Source: Pseudomonadota bacterium (GTDB lineage Bacteria > Pseudomonadota > Gammaproteobacteria > Burkholderiales > Ferrovaceae). From it: a stretch of 39,199 bases of DNA. Of this stretch, positions 8,063-15,850 are shown piece by piece. Location of the stretch: assembly GCA_028873535.1 (NCBI GenBank), contig JAGWIJ010000018.1:1-39199 (forward strand), written 5' to 3'. The translations under genes were made by a program, and so were the position numbers. Positions within the stretch are counted from its first letter, which is position 1, and each line of letters starts with the position of its first letter. The notes under the pieces were generated by a model. The model was given only the letters and a program-made list of their open reading frames with translations. It was not told the DNA's origin and did no database searches.

Positions 8063-8878
8063 TCACCGCGCGCCAATGGTCCGGCGCAGCGCGGCGATGG
8101 TGTTGGTGACGATGGCATCGGCGCCCAGGCGGCCGAGTTCGGCACTGGCGCGGCGCGGATCGCCGCCGTAGACGCCGTCGGCGGCGCCGGGCGGCGGGCT
8201 CAGGCGCAGACGTTCCGCGCGCACCGACTCCGGCGCCAGCGCGAGTTGCAGCGAGCTGTCGGCAAGGCCGGCATGGGTGCCGATCTCGTTGTCGCGCAGG
8301 CCGTGCTCGCGCAGCGTGGCGGCGAAGCCCGCGCTGCTGCTGTCGTAGTACTCGGTCGGCACCAGGACCTGCGCGCCACTGCCCTTCCAGGCGCGATTGA
8401 GGCGCTCGGCGACCCGGCGCAGATCGGCCTGGTAGCCGCCATGGTCACCGAGCAGCACCACGTTGCGGAAGCCGTGCACGCGCAGGCTCGCTGCGGCCGC
8501 TTCGAGCAGCGCTTCGAAGGTCGCGTCGGGAATGCTGATGGTGCCCGGGAAACGCATGTGCGAGGTGGGCGGCGCGATCGCGCCTTCCGGAACATAGGGC
8601 AGCACCGGTGCCACGATCGCATCGCCCAGTCCGGCCGCGATGCGCCCGGCCAGGATGCGCACGCGCACGTTGTGCTTGCCCAGCGTCAGCGCGGGTCCGC
8701 TCTGTTCGGTGCCGCCGATCGGGATCAGCACCGTGGTCCTGCCGGCACGGATCTGCTCGCGCAGCTCGGTCCAGGTCATGTCTTCCAGCGCCGGGCCGGT
8801 GACGCCGTCGGTGGGTGCCGCCTGCGCCGGCTGCCAGCCAAGACACAGGAACAGGAGGAGGAATGCCAAGCCGCGCAT
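8063..8878 (-). CDS. Secreted creatininase-family amidohydrolase
   Basis: A 271-residue protein with a signal peptide (about residues 1-20, ending in AQA) and a creatininase fold (PF02633). Visible family segments are [21 protein letters not shown] (shown as positions 50-70), [19 protein letters not shown] (139-148) and THAGLADSS. In classical creatininase the first segment carries a metal-binding Glu-x-His and a later Asp. Here Glu58 remains, but the His position is Ser60 and the Asp position is occupied by His69/Asn70. NGHGGN is replaced by LGDHGG. It may belong to an exported subfamily with a changed metal site, so activity on creatinine is not implied. Start at ATG 8878, with a weak AGGG site buried in a hairpin. 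Confidence 0.78.
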   Translation of the reverse strand: MRGLAFLLLFLCLGWQPAQAAPTDGVTGPALEDMTWTELREQIRAGRTTVLIPIGGTEQSGPALTLGKHNVRVRILAGRIAAGLGDAIVAPVLPYVPEGAIAPPTSHMRFPGTISIPDATFEALLEAAAASLRVHGFRNVVLLGDHGGYQADLRRVAERLNRAWKGSGAQVLVPTEYYDSSSAGFAATLREHGLRDNEIGTHAGLADSSLQLALAPESVRAERLRLSPPPGAADGVYGGDPRRASAELGRLGADAIVTNTIAALRRTIGAR

Positions 8879-8883
8879 GGAGG

Positions 8884-8910
8884 CCCTGCAGAAAGGGTGG
8901 GCCTGCAGGG
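8884..8910 (-). promoter_or_regulatory. Hairpin covering the creatininase ribosome-binding site
   Basis: CCCTGCAG (8884-8891) and CTGCAGGG (8903-8910) are exact reverse complements with an 11-base loop. Read leftward as RNA, the 3' arm contains the AGGG that is the only ribosome site in front of the ATG at 8878, five bases away. Folding would hide the site. It could equally be a DNA operator. Confidence 0.4.
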
Positions 8911-9099
8911 TAGCCAAGCTGCGGCGCCGCGGCAAGGCGCACGCGCGTGTGCCGCCACCGCTGCCCCGGTGCGGCTGCAAGCAGTGCTGCCGATTTCCGG
9001 CCCGGACTGGCAGGTGGGTGACCATGCGGGCTCGCCAAGGCAGCGTCTGGCGATGCGCAAGTGGCTGATCGCAGGAATCATTTTCATCTTCCAGCGGGC

Positions 9100-9115
9100 T
9101 GGCACGTTTTGTGTA
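9100..9115 (+). promoter_or_regulatory. Candidate sigma-54 promoter of the hox operon
   Basis: TGGCACG at 9100-9106 is a perfect -24 element. Ten bases after its GG comes GT (9113-9114) where the consensus has GC, so the -12 box is imperfect. Known membrane-bound hydrogenase operons of this type are read by RpoN and activated by HoxA, and a HoxA homologue with an intact AAA+ domain is encoded in the same cluster. Transcription would start near 9125, about 78 bases before hoxK. Confidence 0.55.
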
Positions 9116-9128
9116 AGTGGCCTTCCAT

Positions 9129-9148
9129 CCGGACCGGCACGTGTCCGG
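9129..9148. repeat. Inverted repeat in the hoxK leader
   Basis: CCGGAC (9129-9134) and GTCCGG (9143-9148) pair perfectly around an 8-base loop. It lies just after the predicted transcription start, so it could be an mRNA 5' hairpin or a protein-binding site. Confidence 0.35.
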
Positions 9149-9202
9149 CCGAACCGGCCGCCAGGCCCGGCGAACCAGAAAAAGAGACGAGGAGGACCGC
9201 GA

Positions 9203-10288
9203 ATGTCGATCGAGACGTTTTACGAGGTCATGCGGCGACAGGGCATTTCCCGCCGCAGCTTCATGAAGTTCTGCAGCCTGACGGCCGCATCGCTGGGCCT
9301 GGGCCCGGCCTTTGCACCGCGCATTGCCCATGCGATGGAGACCAAGCCGCGCACGCCGGTGATCTGGCTGCATGGTCTGGAGTGCACCTGCTGTTCGGAA
9401 TCCTTCATCCGTTCGGCCCACCCGCTGGCCAAGGACGTGGTGCTGTCGATGCTCTCGCTCGACTACGACGACACCCTGATGGCCGCGGCCGGCTTCCAGG
9501 CCGAGGCGATCATCGAGGACATCAAGAAGAAGTACAAAGGCAACTACATCCTGGCGGTGGAAGGCAATCCCCCGCTCAACGAAGACGGCATGTTCTGCAT
9601 CCACGGCGGGCGCCCCTTTGTCGAGATCCTGCGCGAGACCGCAGCGGACGCCAAGGCGATCATCTCCTGGGGCGCCTGCGCCTCGTGGGGCTGCGTCCAG
9701 GCCGCCAAGCCGAACCCCACGCGCGCCACCCCGGTGCACAAGGTGATCACCGACAAGCCGATCATCAAGGTGCCAGGCTGCCCGCCGATCGCCGAAGTGA
9801 TGACTGGCGTGGTCACCTACATGCTGACCTTCGACCGCATCCCCGAACTCGACCGTCAGGGCCGGCCGAAAATGTTCTACGGCCAGCGTATCCACGACAA
9901 GTGCTACCGCCGGCCGCACTTCGACGGCGGCCAGTTCGTCGAGCACTGGGACGACGAAGGCGCGCGCCGCGGCTACTGCCTCTACAAGATGGGCTGCAAG
10001 GGGCCGACCACCTACAACGCGTGTTCGACCACGCGCTGGAACGGCGGCGTCTCGTTTCCGATCCAGTCCGGCCACGGCTGCATCGGCTGTTCCGAGGAAG
10101 GCTTCTGGGACAAAGGCGGCTTCTACAACCGGGTCACCGACATCAAGGCCTTCGGCGTCGAATCCAACGCCGACCGCCTGGGCGGCGGCGTTGCCGCGGT
10201 CGCCGGCGCCGCCGTGGCCGCGCATGCCGCGGTCAGCGCGCTGAGCCGCGCGCGCAGCAACAACGACAAGAACCCGGGGGGCAACTGA
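9203..10288 (+). CDS. hoxK: Membrane-bound [NiFe] hydrogenase small subunit, O2-tolerant type
   Basis: HoxK carries the iron-sulfur clusters that lead electrons from the NiFe site to HoxZ. The 361-residue precursor has a Tat signal (SRRSFMK at 16-22) cleaved after AHA44. In mature numbering the proximal cluster residues are Cys17, Cys19, Cys20, Cys115, Cys120 and Cys149. The extra pair Cys19 and Cys120 (motif CTCC instead of CTGC, and CASWGC) defines the [4Fe-3S] cluster of O2-tolerant enzymes. Medial and distal cluster cysteines lie in [27 protein letters not shown] and GHGCIGC. The C-terminus has an alanine-rich helix (about 326-347) for membrane anchoring and a short basic tail. The ATG at 9203 follows GAGGAGGA. 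hoxG starts 2 bp after the stop. Confidence 0.97.
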   Translation: MSIETFYEVMRRQGISRRSFMKFCSLTAASLGLGPAFAPRIAHAMETKPRTPVIWLHGLECTCCSESFIRSAHPLAKDVVLSMLSLDYDDTLMAAAGFQAEAIIEDIKKKYKGNYILAVEGNPPLNEDGMFCIHGGRPFVEILRETAADAKAIISWGACASWGCVQAAKPNPTRATPVHKVITDKPIIKVPGCPPIAEVMTGVVTYMLTFDRIPELDRQGRPKMFYGQRIHDKCYRRPHFDGGQFVEHWDDEGARRGYCLYKMGCKGPTTYNACSTTRWNGGVSFPIQSGHGCIGCSEEGFWDKGGFYNRVTDIKAFGVESNADRLGGGVAAVAGAAVAAHAAVSALSRARSNNDKNPGGN

Positions 10289-10290
10289 CC

Positions 10291-12084
10291 ATGGCGTACG
10301 AGACGCAGGGCTTCAAGATCGACAACAGCGGCAAGCGCGTGGTGGTCGATCCGGTGTGCCGCATCGAAGGCCACATGCGCGTCGAGGTCAATCTCGACAG
10401 CCACAACGTGATCACCAACGCGGTGTCCACCGGCACCATGTGGCGCGGACTCGAGGTTATCCTCAAGGGACGCGATCCGCGCGACGCGTGGGCCTTCACC
10501 GAACGCATCTGCGGCGTGTGCACGGGCACCCATGCGCTGACTTCGGTGCGCGCGGTCGAGGACGCGCTCGGGATCCAGATCCCGGAGAATGCCAACACCA
10601 TCCGCAACATCATGCAGCTCAACCTGCAGGTGCACGATCATCTGGTGCACTTTTACCATCTGCACGCGCTCGACTGGGTGGACGTGGTGAGTGCGCTGGC
10701 GGCCGACCCCAAGAAGACCTCCACGCTGGCGCAGAGCATCTCGGACTGGCCGATGTCCTCGCCGGGCTATTTCCGCGACGTGCAGAACCGCCTGAAGAAG
10801 TTCGTCGAATCCGGGCAGTTGGGGCCGTTCACCAACGGCTACTGGGGCAATCCCGCCTACAAGCTGCCGCCCGAAGCCAACCTGATGGCGGTGACGCACT
10901 ACCTCGAGGCACTCGATTTCCAGAAGGAGATCGTCAAGGTCCACACCATTTTCGGCGGCAAGAACCCGCACCCGAACTGGCTGGTCGGCGGCGTGCCCTG
11001 CGCCATCAACCTGGACCAGGTCGGCGCGGTGGGGGCGATCAACATGGAGCGCCTGAACCTGGTCAAGAGCATCATCGACCGCACCCAGGAGTTCGTCGAG
11101 AAGGTCTACCTGCCCGACATCATCGCGATCGGCGGCTTCTACAAGGACTGGCTCTACGGCGGTGGCCTCTCGGGCAAGAGCTTCATGTCCTACGGCGACG
11201 TGCCGCAGAAGGCCAATGACTACACGGCGCCCAATCTGCTGCTGCCGCGCGGCGTGGTGATCAACGGCGACCTCGGCAGGATCCACGAGATCGACCTGCG
11301 CGATCCCGAGCAGGTGCAGGAGTTCGTGACCCACTCCTGGTACAAGTACCCCGACGAGGCGCGTGGCCTGCATCCCTGGGACGGTGTCACCGAACCCGAC
11401 TTCGCGCTGGGCGCCAACACCAAGGGCACGCGCACGCGCATCGAGCAGCTCGACGAGGGCGCCAAGTACTCGTGGATCAAGTCGCCGCGCTGGCGCGGCA
11501 ATGCCGTCGAGGTGGGGCCGCTGTCGCGCATGGTGCTGGGCTACCTGCAGCCGAAGCAGTACCCCGAGATCAGGGACATGGTGGAGCGTGCGCTGCACCA
11601 GCTCGACGCGCCCGTCGGCGCGCTGTTCTCGACGCTGGGACGCACGGCCGCGCGTGCCATCGAAGCGCTCTACGCCGCCAATCTGCAGCAGACCCAGTTC
11701 GACAAGCTGATCGCCAACCTCAAGGCCGGCGACAGCTCGACCGCCAACATCGACAAGTGGGAACCATCCACCTGGCCGTCGGAGGCCAAGGGCGTCGGTT
11801 TCACCGAGGCGCCACGCGGTGCCCTCGGACACTGGATCCGCATCAAGGACACGCGCATCGACAACTACCAGTGCGTGGTTCCGACCACCTGGAACGGCAG
11901 TCCGCGCGATCCCAAGGGGCAGATCGGTGCCTTCGAGGCCAGCCTGATGAACACGCCGGTCGCCAAGGCCGACCAGCCGCTCGAGATCCTGCGCACCATC
12001 CACAGCTTCGACCCCTGCCTGGCGTGTTCGACCCACGTCATGTCGCCGGACGGGCAGGAGCTGACCCAGGTGAAGGTTCGTTGA
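10291..12084 (+). CDS. hoxG: Membrane-bound [NiFe] hydrogenase large subunit
   Basis: HoxG holds the NiFe(CN)2CO centre that splits H2 at the periplasmic side. The 597 residues include the N-terminal motif [10 protein letters not shown] (Cys74, Cys77) and the C-terminal DPCLACSTH (Cys576, Cys579, His582). Fifteen residues follow His582; these form the pro-tail removed by HoxM after nickel insertion. Val76 and Leu124 occupy the gas-channel positions, as in ordinary membrane-bound enzymes, unlike the regulatory HoxC in this cluster. There is no signal peptide, so it must be carried across the membrane by the Tat signal of HoxK. The gene follows hoxK by 2 bp and precedes hoxZ by 24 bp. Confidence 0.98.
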   Translation: MAYETQGFKIDNSGKRVVVDPVCRIEGHMRVEVNLDSHNVITNAVSTGTMWRGLEVILKGRDPRDAWAFTERICGVCTGTHALTSVRAVEDALGIQIPENANTIRNIMQLNLQVHDHLVHFYHLHALDWVDVVSALAADPKKTSTLAQSISDWPMSSPGYFRDVQNRLKKFVESGQLGPFTNGYWGNPAYKLPPEANLMAVTHYLEALDFQKEIVKVHTIFGGKNPHPNWLVGGVPCAINLDQVGAVGAINMERLNLVKSIIDRTQEFVEKVYLPDIIAIGGFYKDWLYGGGLSGKSFMSYGDVPQKANDYTAPNLLLPRGVVINGDLGRIHEIDLRDPEQVQEFVTHSWYKYPDEARGLHPWDGVTEPDFALGANTKGTRTRIEQLDEGAKYSWIKSPRWRGNAVEVGPLSRMVLGYLQPKQYPEIRDMVERALHQLDAPVGALFSTLGRTAARAIEALYAANLQQTQFDKLIANLKAGDSSTANIDKWEPSTWPSEAKGVGFTEAPRGALGHWIRIKDTRIDNYQCVVPTTWNGSPRDPKGQIGAFEASLMNTPVAKADQPLEILRTIHSFDPCLACSTHVMSPDGQELTQVKVR

Positions 12085-12108
12085 ACGCGTCCGGACAGGA
12101 GAACGGCC

Positions 12109-12813
12109 ATGGCAGTGCAAGTCGAAGTGTCCGGCGCGGCGCAGACCGCAGCCGGCAGGACAGTGTTCGTCTACGAGGCCCCGGTGCGCCTGTGGCACTG
12201 GATCAATGCGCTGGCGATCAGCGTGCTGGCGGTGACCGGCTATCTGATCGCCAGTCCGCTGCCCAGCCAGCCCGGCGAAGCCAGCGACAACTTCCTGATG
12301 GGCTACATCCGCTTTGCGCATTTCGCGGCGGCGTATGTGTTCGCGATCGGCTTCGTGGCGCGCGCCTACTGGGCGCTGGTGGGCAACCACCACGCACGCG
12401 AGCTGTTCGTGCCGCGGCTGGCCGACCGTGAGTGGTGGGCCGGCATGCGACAGGAGCTGCTCTGGTATGCCTTCATCGCACGCCAGCCGCGCAAGTACCA
12501 GGGCCACAATCCGCTCGCCAACCTGATGATGTTCCTGATGGTGACCCTGGGCAGCGTGTTCATGATCGTCACCGGCTTCGCGCTGTATGGCGAGGGAGGA
12601 CAGGCCGGGCACTGGGCCAACGTGCTGTTCACGACCTGGGTGCTGCCCTTGTTCGGGCAGAGCCAGGACGTGCATACCTGGCACCACCTGGGCGCGTGGA
12701 TGATGGTGGTGTTCGTGATCGTGCATGTCTATGCGGCGATCCGCGAAGACATCATGTCGCGGCAGACCATGATCGGCGCGATCATCAACGGCGAACGCAC
12801 CTTCCGCAGCTGA
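12109..12813 (+). CDS. hoxZ: Hydrogenase cytochrome b subunit
   Basis: HoxZ is the dihaem membrane subunit that docks HoxKG and delivers electrons to the quinone pool. The 234 residues have four hydrophobic helices (about 31-49, 70-90, 138-160, 194-212). Likely haem ligands are His30 (RLWHW), His71 (RFAHF), one of the histidines in DVHTWHH (189-193) and His206 (VIVHVYAA). Length and motifs match HupC/HyaC/HoxZ. The ribosome site GACAGGAGA precedes ATG 12109. A short hairpin follows the stop, and the accessory genes begin 57 bp later. Confidence 0.95.
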   Translation: MAVQVEVSGAAQTAAGRTVFVYEAPVRLWHWINALAISVLAVTGYLIASPLPSQPGEASDNFLMGYIRFAHFAAAYVFAIGFVARAYWALVGNHHARELFVPRLADREWWAGMRQELLWYAFIARQPRKYQGHNPLANLMMFLMVTLGSVFMIVTGFALYGEGGQAGHWANVLFTTWVLPLFGQSQDVHTWHHLGAWMMVVFVIVHVYAAIREDIMSRQTMIGAIINGERTFRS

Positions 12814-12828
12814 AGCGCACATGCTGCG

Positions 12829-12846
12829 GGCAGCCGCTGCGCTGCC
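12829..12846 (+). repeat. Short hairpin between hoxZ and hoxM
   Basis: GGCAGC (12829-12834) and GCTGCC (12841-12846) pair around a 6-base loop, in one of the few gaps inside the hydrogenase transcript. Without a T-run it is not a strong terminator, but it could protect the hoxKGZ message or reduce read-through into accessory genes. Confidence 0.35.
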
Positions 12847-12870
12847 TGCCGCGTACCGCGAAGGATGATC

Positions 12871-13500
12871 ATGACGGACAAGACACACGAACTGCTGGTG
12901 CTCGGCATCGGCAACCTGCTGTGGGCGGACGAAGGCTTCGGCGTGCGCTGTGTCGAAGCGCTGCAGGCCGGCTGGCAGACCGGACCGCGCACGCTGCTGA
13001 TGGACGGCGGCACCCAGGGCCTGTACCTGTTGCCCTACATCGAGGAGGCACGACGCCTGATCGTGTTCGATGCGGTCGACTACGGCCGTGCGCCCGGCGA
13101 ACTGGTGGTCGCGGTGGACCGCGAAGTGCCGCGCTTCATGGGCGTGAAGAAGATGAGTCTGCACCAGACCGGCTTCCAGGAGGTGCTGATGGCGGCGGAG
13201 CTGCTCGGCCGCCTGCCCGAGTCCATGGTGCTGATCGGTGTCCAGGCGGAACAGCTCGAGGACTATGGCGGCAGCCTGCGCGACAGCGTGCGTGCGCAGA
13301 TCGACCCGGCACTGCTCATTGCGCGCGACTGGATGCGGCGCTGGGGGCTCGACTGCCTGCCGCGCTCGGCACCACCCGACGGCCCGGCGCTCACGGCCGC
13401 AGCGCTGCAGCTGGCGGCCTATGAGGGCGGCCGGCCCTCCGCCGAGGCGGCCTGCCGCTTCGGCGATGCGCGCGTGCTGGCCGGCCGCGCGGCGGGCTGA
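12871..13500 (+). CDS. hoxM: Hydrogenase maturation endopeptidase
   Basis: HoxM cuts the C-terminal tail of HoxG once nickel is in place. It belongs to the HybD/HupD peptidase family (M52). The 209 residues start with LLVLGIGNLLWADEGFGVR. The nickel-sensing residues Glu21, Asp67 and His98 have exactly the spacing of HybD Glu16, Asp62 and His93. I chose ATG 12871, since AAGG lies six bases before it; the ATG at 12865 would leave no spacing. The C-terminal 45 residues are longer than in HybD and Arg/Ala-rich. hoxL follows after 5 bp. Confidence 0.94.
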   Translation: MTDKTHELLVLGIGNLLWADEGFGVRCVEALQAGWQTGPRTLLMDGGTQGLYLLPYIEEARRLIVFDAVDYGRAPGELVVAVDREVPRFMGVKKMSLHQTGFQEVLMAAELLGRLPESMVLIGVQAEQLEDYGGSLRDSVRAQIDPALLIARDWMRRWGLDCLPRSAPPDGPALTAAALQLAAYEGGRPSAEAACRFGDARVLAGRAAG

Positions 13501-13505
13501 ACGCC

Positions 13506-13814
13506 GTGTGCATCGGCATTCCCATGCAGGTGATCGGCATCGAGGGCAGCTTCGCGTGGTGCGCCGGGCGCAATGGCGCGCAGCGCATCGGTACCCTGCT
13601 GGTGGGCGAAGTCGCGGCCGGCCAGTGGCTGCTGGTCTTCCTCGGCATGGCCCGCGAAATCATCGACGCGGAACGGGCGGCGCGGGTCGACGCCGCCCTC
13701 GACGCGCTGCAGCTGATCGCCCAGGGCGATCAGGACATCGACCACTGCTTTGCCGACCTGCTCGGTCGAGAACCGCAACTTCCCGAATTCCTGCGCAAGG
13801 ATCCCCAACCATGA
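13506..13814 (+). CDS. hoxL: HypC/HupF-family hydrogenase chaperone
   Basis: A 102-residue small chaperone of the HypC family that carries the Fe(CN)2CO unit and is specific for the HoxG precursor. The start is a GTG at 13506, which puts the essential cysteine at position 2 (MCIGIPMQV), as the family requires. The C-terminal helix (DHCFADLLGR onward) is longer than in the true HypC found later in the operon. Its stop overlaps the ATG of the next gene (ATGA). Confidence 0.92.
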   Translation: MCIGIPMQVIGIEGSFAWCAGRNGAQRIGTLLVGEVAAGQWLLVFLGMAREIIDAERAARVDAALDALQLIAQGDQDIDHCFADLLGREPQLPEFLRKDPQP

Positions 13815-14296
13815 GTGCTGCCCTCGCCTGGACGCCACCGCGTTCCGCCATGAGCCTGAACTTCGACCAGCTGCTCGACGGACTGGTGGCCGGCACCGGC
13901 CTCAGCGACCTCGATGCCGCCACTGCCGCCGCCTTCCTCGAGGCACCGGGCCGCGGCATCGTGATGCTGTCCGATGAACCCGACCGCAGCCCCGAAGCCT
14001 GGGACCTGGCGGTGATCTTTCCGGAACTGCTGCGCGCCACCGGCATTCCGGCGCGCGGCGGCCTGCTGCGACCGGGCGTGGTCGAGGCCGTGCAGAAGCG
14101 CTACGGCGTGCGCCGGTTGCCGGCGCTGCTGTTCGTGCGCGACGCGGGCTACCTGGGCGTGATCGAAGGCCTGCGCGACTGGTCGGAATTCGTCGCCGAA
14201 TGCACGGTGCTGCTGCAGGCGGCGCCGGGCCGTCCGCCTGGCATCGGCATCCCGGTGCGCAACGGCGATGCCGGCTGTGGCGAGGTGGCACGATGA
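13811..14296 (+). CDS. hoxO: HoxO/HyaE-family small-subunit chaperone
   Basis: A 161-residue thioredoxin-fold protein of the HupG/HyaE group that binds the HoxK Tat signal and holds the small subunit back until it is mature. It shows the family run of LAVIFPELLRA, VEAVQKRYGVRRLPALLFVRDAGYLGV and LRDWSEFV. There is no CxxC, as expected for a non-redox thioredoxin relative. Both ends overlap neighbours by four bases (ATGA at 13811 and 14293). A second in-frame ATG (MSLNFDQLL) lies 13 codons inside and could be the real start. Confidence 0.9.
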   Translation: MSAALAWTPPRSAMSLNFDQLLDGLVAGTGLSDLDAATAAAFLEAPGRGIVMLSDEPDRSPEAWDLAVIFPELLRATGIPARGGLLRPGVVEAVQKRYGVRRLPALLFVRDAGYLGVIEGLRDWSEFVAECTVLLQAAPGRPPGIGIPVRNGDAGCGEVAR

Positions 14297-15171
14297 GCGC
14301 GTCCGGTTCGCGTCTGCCCTTCCCGATCCCGGTGGTGGCGATCGGCCCCGGTTCGCAGCCCGAAGCCGAGGAGGCCGACTTCCTGCCCATGCCCAGCGGC
14401 ATGGACACCTATGCCATGCCGGTGGCGCATCTCGAGGCCGATCCCGCCATCGTCGGCGCCACCTGCGCCATCCTGGGCCGCCTGCAGACGGCCATGCTGG
14501 CGACGCCGCCCGGCGCGGCCGAACACCCCCAGGTGGACCTGCACGGGGTACCGCGCCCGGTGGTCGAACTGCTCGACCAGTCGCTCGGGCACGGCGAAGT
14601 CAGCGTGATGATCGACGCCCCGGGCGCCTGCCGCATCCAGGAGTCGGTATTCACCGGGGTGTGGCGCGAACGCCACCTGGCGGGCGACGGCAGCGTGGCT
14701 GCCGACCGCATCATCGCAGCGGCCATCCCGCCGGTGGTGGTGGCGGCGGCCGAAGCCGCCGCCAGCCAGGACATCGAGGTGCCGGCGCCGGGGCCGGGCA
14801 TCATGAACGCGCCGCCCGTGATCACCGAACTGATCGACCGCTCGCGCCGCTTCAGCGCGGCGCAGCCGGCGCATGTCATCAACCTGACGCTGCTGCCGAT
14901 GTCGCCCGAGGACCTCGGCTACCTGGCCCGGGTGCTCGACGTCGGGCCGGTCACCATCCTGTCGCGCGGCTATGGCAACTGCCGCATCACCGCCACCCGC
15001 CTCAGGCACGTCTGGTGGGTGCATTATTTCAACAGCATGAACCAGCTGATCCTGAACACGCTCGAAGTCGCCACCGTGCCGGAGGTGGCCTGCGCTGCCG
15101 CGGAGGACTATCGCGACAGTTGCGAGCGCCTGGGCGAGTGGCTGGCAACCATGCGTGACGAGCTCGACTGA
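14293..15171 (+). CDS. hoxQ: HoxQ/HupH (HyaF)-family hydrogenase assembly protein
   Basis: A 292-residue HupH/HyaF protein, which works with HoxO and HoxR in iron-sulfur maturation of the small subunit. Family features are the N-terminal PFPIPVVAIGPGS, the motif GEVSVMIDAP followed by IQESVFTGVWRER, and the C-terminal domain LLPMSPEDLGYLARVLDVG, SRGYGNCRI and VWWVHYFNSMN. Length is normal. It overlaps hoxO by four bases and the next gene starts 1 bp after its stop. Confidence 0.93.
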   Translation: MSASGSRLPFPIPVVAIGPGSQPEAEEADFLPMPSGMDTYAMPVAHLEADPAIVGATCAILGRLQTAMLATPPGAAEHPQVDLHGVPRPVVELLDQSLGHGEVSVMIDAPGACRIQESVFTGVWRERHLAGDGSVAADRIIAAAIPPVVVAAAEAAASQDIEVPAPGPGIMNAPPVITELIDRSRRFSAAQPAHVINLTLLPMSPEDLGYLARVLDVGPVTILSRGYGNCRITATRLRHVWWVHYFNSMNQLILNTLEVATVPEVACAAAEDYRDSCERLGEWLATMRDELD

Positions 15172-15172
15172 C

Positions 15173-15379
15173 ATGTTCGAAGGTTCCTTCCGGGGCGACG
15201 ACAGTCGCATCGACGATGCCGCCACGCTGGAATGCGGCATCTGCTGGTCGGTCTACGATCCGCAACTCGGTGATGCGGTGCGCCACGTGTCGCCGGGGAC
15301 GCCGTTCACGTCCCTGCCTGCCGACTGGCACTGCCCCAATTGCGACGCGCCACGCGAAAAATTCATGGTGCTGGGATGA
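15173..15379 (+). CDS. hoxR: Rubredoxin of the hydrogenase operon
   Basis: A 68-residue rubredoxin with one iron held by Cys21, Cys24, Cys54 and Cys57 (ECGICWSVYDP and HCPNCDAP). In the hydrogenase system HoxR is thought to protect or adjust the iron-sulfur clusters of HoxK during aerobic assembly; it is typical of O2-tolerant loci. The ATG at 15173 fits family length. An upstream in-frame ATG inside hoxQ would add six residues. The stop overlaps hoxT (ATGA). Confidence 0.94.
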   Translation: MFEGSFRGDDSRIDDAATLECGICWSVYDPQLGDAVRHVSPGTPFTSLPADWHCPNCDAPREKFMVLG

Positions 15380-15846
15380 GGCCGGACCTCGACGCCGGCC
15401 ATGCCGCCGCGCAGCTCGAAGCGGTGTTCCGCGACATCGCCGCGCAGCGCATGCAGGGCCTGCCGATCGTCAATCCGGCGCTGGACGTCGAAGCGGTGGG
15501 CTTTCGCGCCTGGCAGGCTTGCCAGCTTGGCGTGCTGGTCACGCCGTGGACGCTGGGCCTGGTGCTGCTGGCCGGCGCCGAGGGCGCGCTGGAGGAACTG
15601 CCGCTGGGGCAGCAGCGCGACTGGCAGTTTCCGTCCGGCAGCTATGCCTTCATGGGCTTGCAGGACGCCCGGCTCGGGACCTGCCAGATCTGTCCGTTGA
15701 TCTCGCCCATGCACGAATTTTCCTGCCAGGCCGAAGCCCGCGAGGTGGCGCGCGAAGTGCTGCACGCTCTGTTCGCTCCGGTCGCGGCGCCACCGCCGCC
15801 ACCGTCGCGCCGCGCTTTCCTGCGCGCGGCGCTGCCGGGCGCCTGA
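15376..15846 (+). CDS. hoxT: HoxT/HupJ (HybE)-family hydrogenase chaperone
   Basis: A 156-residue HybE-family chaperone, thought to help pair and check the hydrogenase subunits before export. Family signs are VNPALDVEAVGFRAW, LGVLVTPWTLGLVLL, the segment FPSGSYAFMG and CQICPLISPMHEFSCQ with its three cysteines. The ATG overlaps the hoxR stop. The C-terminus is a Pro run followed by RRAFLRAALPGA, typical of the HupJ tail. hoxV follows after 4 bp. Confidence 0.92.
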   Translation: MRPDLDAGHAAAQLEAVFRDIAAQRMQGLPIVNPALDVEAVGFRAWQACQLGVLVTPWTLGLVLLAGAEGALEELPLGQQRDWQFPSGSYAFMGLQDARLGTCQICPLISPMHEFSCQAEAREVAREVLHALFAPVAAPPPPPSRRAFLRAALPGA

Positions 15847-15850
15847 GGAC

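Larger units (their letters stand above)
8879..9202. other. Divergent regulatory gap between creatininase gene and hoxK
   Basis: These 324 bases hold no convincing gene. Going rightward they contain an 8-bp inverted repeat at the creatininase ribosome site (8884-8910), an AT-rich patch around 9072-9092 that could bend DNA or bind IHF, a sigma-54-like element (9100-9115), a second inverted repeat (9129-9148), and a strong purine-rich ribosome site GACGAGGAGGA a few bases before the hoxK ATG. Confidence 0.7.

Noticed and set aside
9072-9092. IHF binding site in the hoxK promoter region
   Set aside because: The patch is AT-rich and at a fitting distance, but the match to the IHF consensus breaks in the TTR half, so only an AT-rich stretch can be claimed.
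10123-13164. Very long open frame on the minus strand opposite hoxKGZ (about 1,000 codons)
   Set aside because: It is antisense to three certain genes, is rich in His, Arg, Ala and Val as expected from the complement of GC-rich codons, and has no recognisable domain. Long antisense frames of this kind occur throughout the window.
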